DNA of 64,000 nucleotides from Artemisia argyi (lineage: Eukaryota > Streptophyta > Magnoliopsida > Asterales > Asteraceae). Shown here in pieces: positions 60,001-64,000 of this stretch. The notes below the pieces were generated by a model, which was not told the origin of the DNA, did no database searches, and saw only the letters and a program-made list of their open reading frames with translations. The position numbers and the translations under genes are program-made. Location of the stretch: the NCBI GenBank assembly GCA_030686995.1, contig CM060697.1:104655272-104719271 (forward strand), in the 5' to 3' direction. Position 1 is the first letter of the stretch. Each line of letters starts with the position of its first letter.

Positions 60001-61379
60001 GATTAAGATACATTAAAGTAACTGAGTACAACTTGTTTTGATGGAAATTACAACTGAAAATAAAGTTTACACTACCTACGGCTAATTTACACTAAACCTA
60101 AACTAATAATTTTACTCTTCTGCTCCATTTCCATTTTGTAGCCCTTTTCTGAGCTTGTGGGACCCACTGGGGTATTTCCCACCATTTCCCAGCCATTGAT
60201 TGTGTCTGAATCATCTCAACCGTTTAAAAATGTTTCTTGGCGCCAAAGTCTCCACAGGGTACTGTAGTTAACGTGGGGAGGGTTTTAAGGGTTTAATGGG
60301 TTTTGGAGGGATGTGTGAGGTGGAGGGGAGTGGGTAGACAGCTGGGTGGTGAGCTGGTATGGTGGTATGGAGCAGAGGTGAGTCTGTGTGGTGGTATGGT
60401 TTTGGGAGGGAAAAGGGTAAAAAGGGGTGGTTTTGTTTGTGGGGTGTTGACCGGGCGTTGACCCAGGTTTAATATAAACGCTGGTGGGCTTTTGTTGAGT
60501 GGGCCAAAAATAGTGGGGATGGGCTTGGCTATGTTGGGTTTAGTTTGATTTGGTCTAATAATAATAAGGGTCCGTTTGTATAATAACTAACAAGGACCAA
60601 TTTTGTAGTTTGGGGAAAGTTAAGGGTGGGGTTTTGTAAATTTACCAAAGTTAACAAAAGGGCCTATCTTGCCAAGTGTGAATAGTACAAGGGTAATAAA
60701 TGATAATTCACTAATTAAAAATACCCAGGGACTAAATTTGTCATTTTGGAAACTTGAGGGACTAAATGTGTAATTTATTCAAAACTTTCACCCAGGGACT
60801 AATAGTGATAATTATGAATTCCCTAGGACCCTTAATGATAATTTTCCCATTTTGAACACCCGGGGACTAAAACTGTCAAGTTTGAAACTTTGAGGGACCT
60901 GTTTTGCCAAACTGTGAAACTTCAGGGACCAATCATGTAAATTCACCAAACTTCATACCAAGGACCATTCCTGCAAAAGATTATTAGTACAAGGACCAAA
61001 ATTGCTTTTCTCAAAGTTTTAACATCCCAAGGACTATTTCTGTCAATTTCCAAAGTACAGGGACTAAACTTGTAATTTTATGAAACTTTGCACCAAAGGA
61101 CTAAATATGTAATTTTATTATTAAAAAGGACCTTTGATGACTTTTTCAAGTTTTTAGAATAACCAGGGACTAGTTTTACCAATTTATGAAACTTGAGGGA
61201 CTGAAACTGCCAATTATGCAAACTTTGTACGTTTTTCATCTGTTTTTGTATATTTTGCATTTGAAACATATAAAACACTACTTTAAGATATTTTAAGTAT
61301 TTTGATACATATTTGAGTGTTTTAGTATGTTTTGGCAGCTCAGATTGGTATAAAATGATGAGTATTTAGACACTCATCA
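57098..61379 (-). repeat. 5' LTR of element 3 (4282 bp)
   Basis: Nearly identical to 49616-53692 apart from scattered substitutions and an extra 200-bp tandem copy at 58911-59300. The palindrome is at 58539-58564. Confidence 0.95.
58911..59300. repeat. 200-bp tandem duplication in one LTR only
   Basis: The segment from 'aaacaattct' at 58911 recurs at 59111 in the same orientation. The paired LTR has one copy (near 51421). It accounts for almost all of the 205-bp length difference between the LTRs. Confidence 0.9.
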
Positions 61380-61384
61380 CCACC

Positions 61385-61850
61385 CCATGAATGGTATTAA
61401 GGAATACAATCCGTCATCCACGCAACTATAATAAGTAATTAACGTGTAAAAGATATCTAGGGAGTAGTGAAATCTAAGTAAACACATCTTCTCCACTTAT
61501 TGCTCACAACCTTAGTATAATTTAGTTTATTTTCATTTTTAGTATTTTATTTTGATTGCATCTTTAGTATTGGGTTAGTTGACTAGCAACTAATTCCGCC
61601 CAAATCCTTAAAACCCGAGATTTTTACTTGCTTTCTAAAAAATATAAAAATACAAAAAAGAATCATCTCTCACCTTTAGAACTAGTATTTAGGTTTTCTA
61701 ATCCTAGCGACACTATTCCTAGCTGAACGATCAATCCCCCGGTACTTGTCACTATACTATACTACAACGATCAGGTACACTGCCTGGTGGGGGTTGTAAG
61801 CTTCTCAAGATCCCTTGAGAGGTAAAGCCTGGTGCGATTCCCACGTATCA
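61385..61850 (+). repeat. 3' LTR of element 2, second part
   Basis: Resumes the LTR sequence immediately after the CCACC duplicate and ends CACGTATCA before the AATAG duplicate. 946 + 466 bp gives 1412 bp, the same as the 5' LTR. Confidence 0.95.
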
Positions 61851-62099
61851 AATAGTGGTAGCAGAGGATGATGTGTCAATGGGTGCACGGGTAATCTCAG
61901 GTGGCGCAATAGGGGAAACATGAGGAGTAGGAGCAGTCTCATCCTCCTCAAATGGCTCGGTTTCCTCACCTGATGCCGAGAATGGCAACATAGGTACAAG
62001 AGGAATGGATGGTGGTGAAAAGACAGTGGAAGACATAGAGCCTTTAACATCGGAGTCTGTGATAGAGTACAGTATGACAACGTTTGGGTCTGCAGACAT
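61851..62099 (-). pseudogene. Tekay upstream ORF, 5' part, split by element 2
   Basis: Starts at ATG 62099-62097 (MSADPNVVILYS) and is open for 83 codons up to the insertion. It is Pro/Ser-rich and acidic (EETEPFEEDETAPTP), and continues in phase at 42365. An upstream in-frame ATG exists at 62153. I remember similar acidic leader ORFs in daisy-family Tekay elements. Its function is unknown. Confidence 0.65.
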
Positions 62100-62273
62100 G
62101 GTTCTGTGATAATCAAGGTGAAATAAAATAAATAACTCGTATAATGGAATCAATTAAAACAATGAACATGCACTTATGATGAAATGATGAGATGCTATGA
62201 TAATGTGGTTATAGTCTAGGGATCGTATACATCATAAACCCTATTATGATGCATCCTAGTTCGCTATAACCTT

Positions 62274-62286
62274 GGCTCTAGTACCA
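62274..62286 (-). promoter_or_regulatory. Primer binding site of the Tekay-like element (initiator Met tRNA)
   Basis: Minus strand TGGTACTAGAGCC starts three bases inside the 5' LTR. It differs from the standard TGGTATCAGAGCC at two adjacent positions. Its place next to the 62290 LTR shows this is the 5' LTR of the minus-strand element. Confidence 0.8.
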
Positions 62287-62289
62287 ATC

Positions 62290-64000
<1,711 letters not shown>

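Overview
This is nuclear DNA from a flowering plant and consists almost entirely of transposable elements. I found no intact host gene, no rRNA or tRNA gene and no CRISPR array. The retroelement proteins, above all the cysteine-rich 'C..CGGPH....C' Gag-like protein and the long extra ORF of the Copia element, resemble families I remember from daisy-family (Asteraceae) genomes. Asteraceae is therefore my best guess; it rests on memory and no search was run.

Layout. (1) 1-14335: the 3' part of a Ty1/Copia element of Sirevirus type, plus strand. It has a decayed gag and pol, then an unusually long second coding frame (7461-11768) behind a likely intron, a 3' region with repeated polypurine tracts, and a 326-bp 3' LTR. 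(2) 14338-15058: a non-autonomous DNA element with GGGGAT-rich ends. (3) 16396-19420: a solo LTR of a Tekay-type Ty3/Gypsy element with TSD TAATA. (4) 19421-33508: an old AT-rich mosaic. It holds an Athila-like pol relic, a Stowaway MITE, a Helitron-type 3' end, a SINE-like tRNA-related segment, exon-like debris, an F-box/LRR-type fragment and a piece of a NODULIN HOMEOBOX (NDX)-type gene cut inside its homeodomain. (5) 33509 to beyond 64000: a Tekay chromovirus on the minus strand, with 3.0-kb LTRs, an upstream ORF and one gag-pol frame carrying five stops.

The Tekay element hosts a nested pair. Element 2 (42371-61850, plus strand, TSD AATAG) is an Athila/Tat-type element with 1412-bp LTRs and an intact Gag-protease-like ORF but no reverse transcriptase or integrase. 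Its 3' LTR is split by element 3 (49616-61379, minus strand, TSD CCACC), another element without pol, with 4.1-4.3-kb LTRs and a Cys-rich Gag-like ORF. All nesting boundaries are exact to the base. Elements 2 and 3 should depend on polymerase and integrase supplied by autonomous relatives.

The observations I rate highest are: a stem-loop next to a PPT-like tract shared by elements 2 and 3, in which one base pair covaries; an array of TGACGGCGTCA sites just upstream of the TATA box in the element 2 LTR; a roughly 20-copy TTACGCATAAG array inside the probable intron before the second Copia frame; and the truncated NDX-type homeobox fragment next to another gene fragment.
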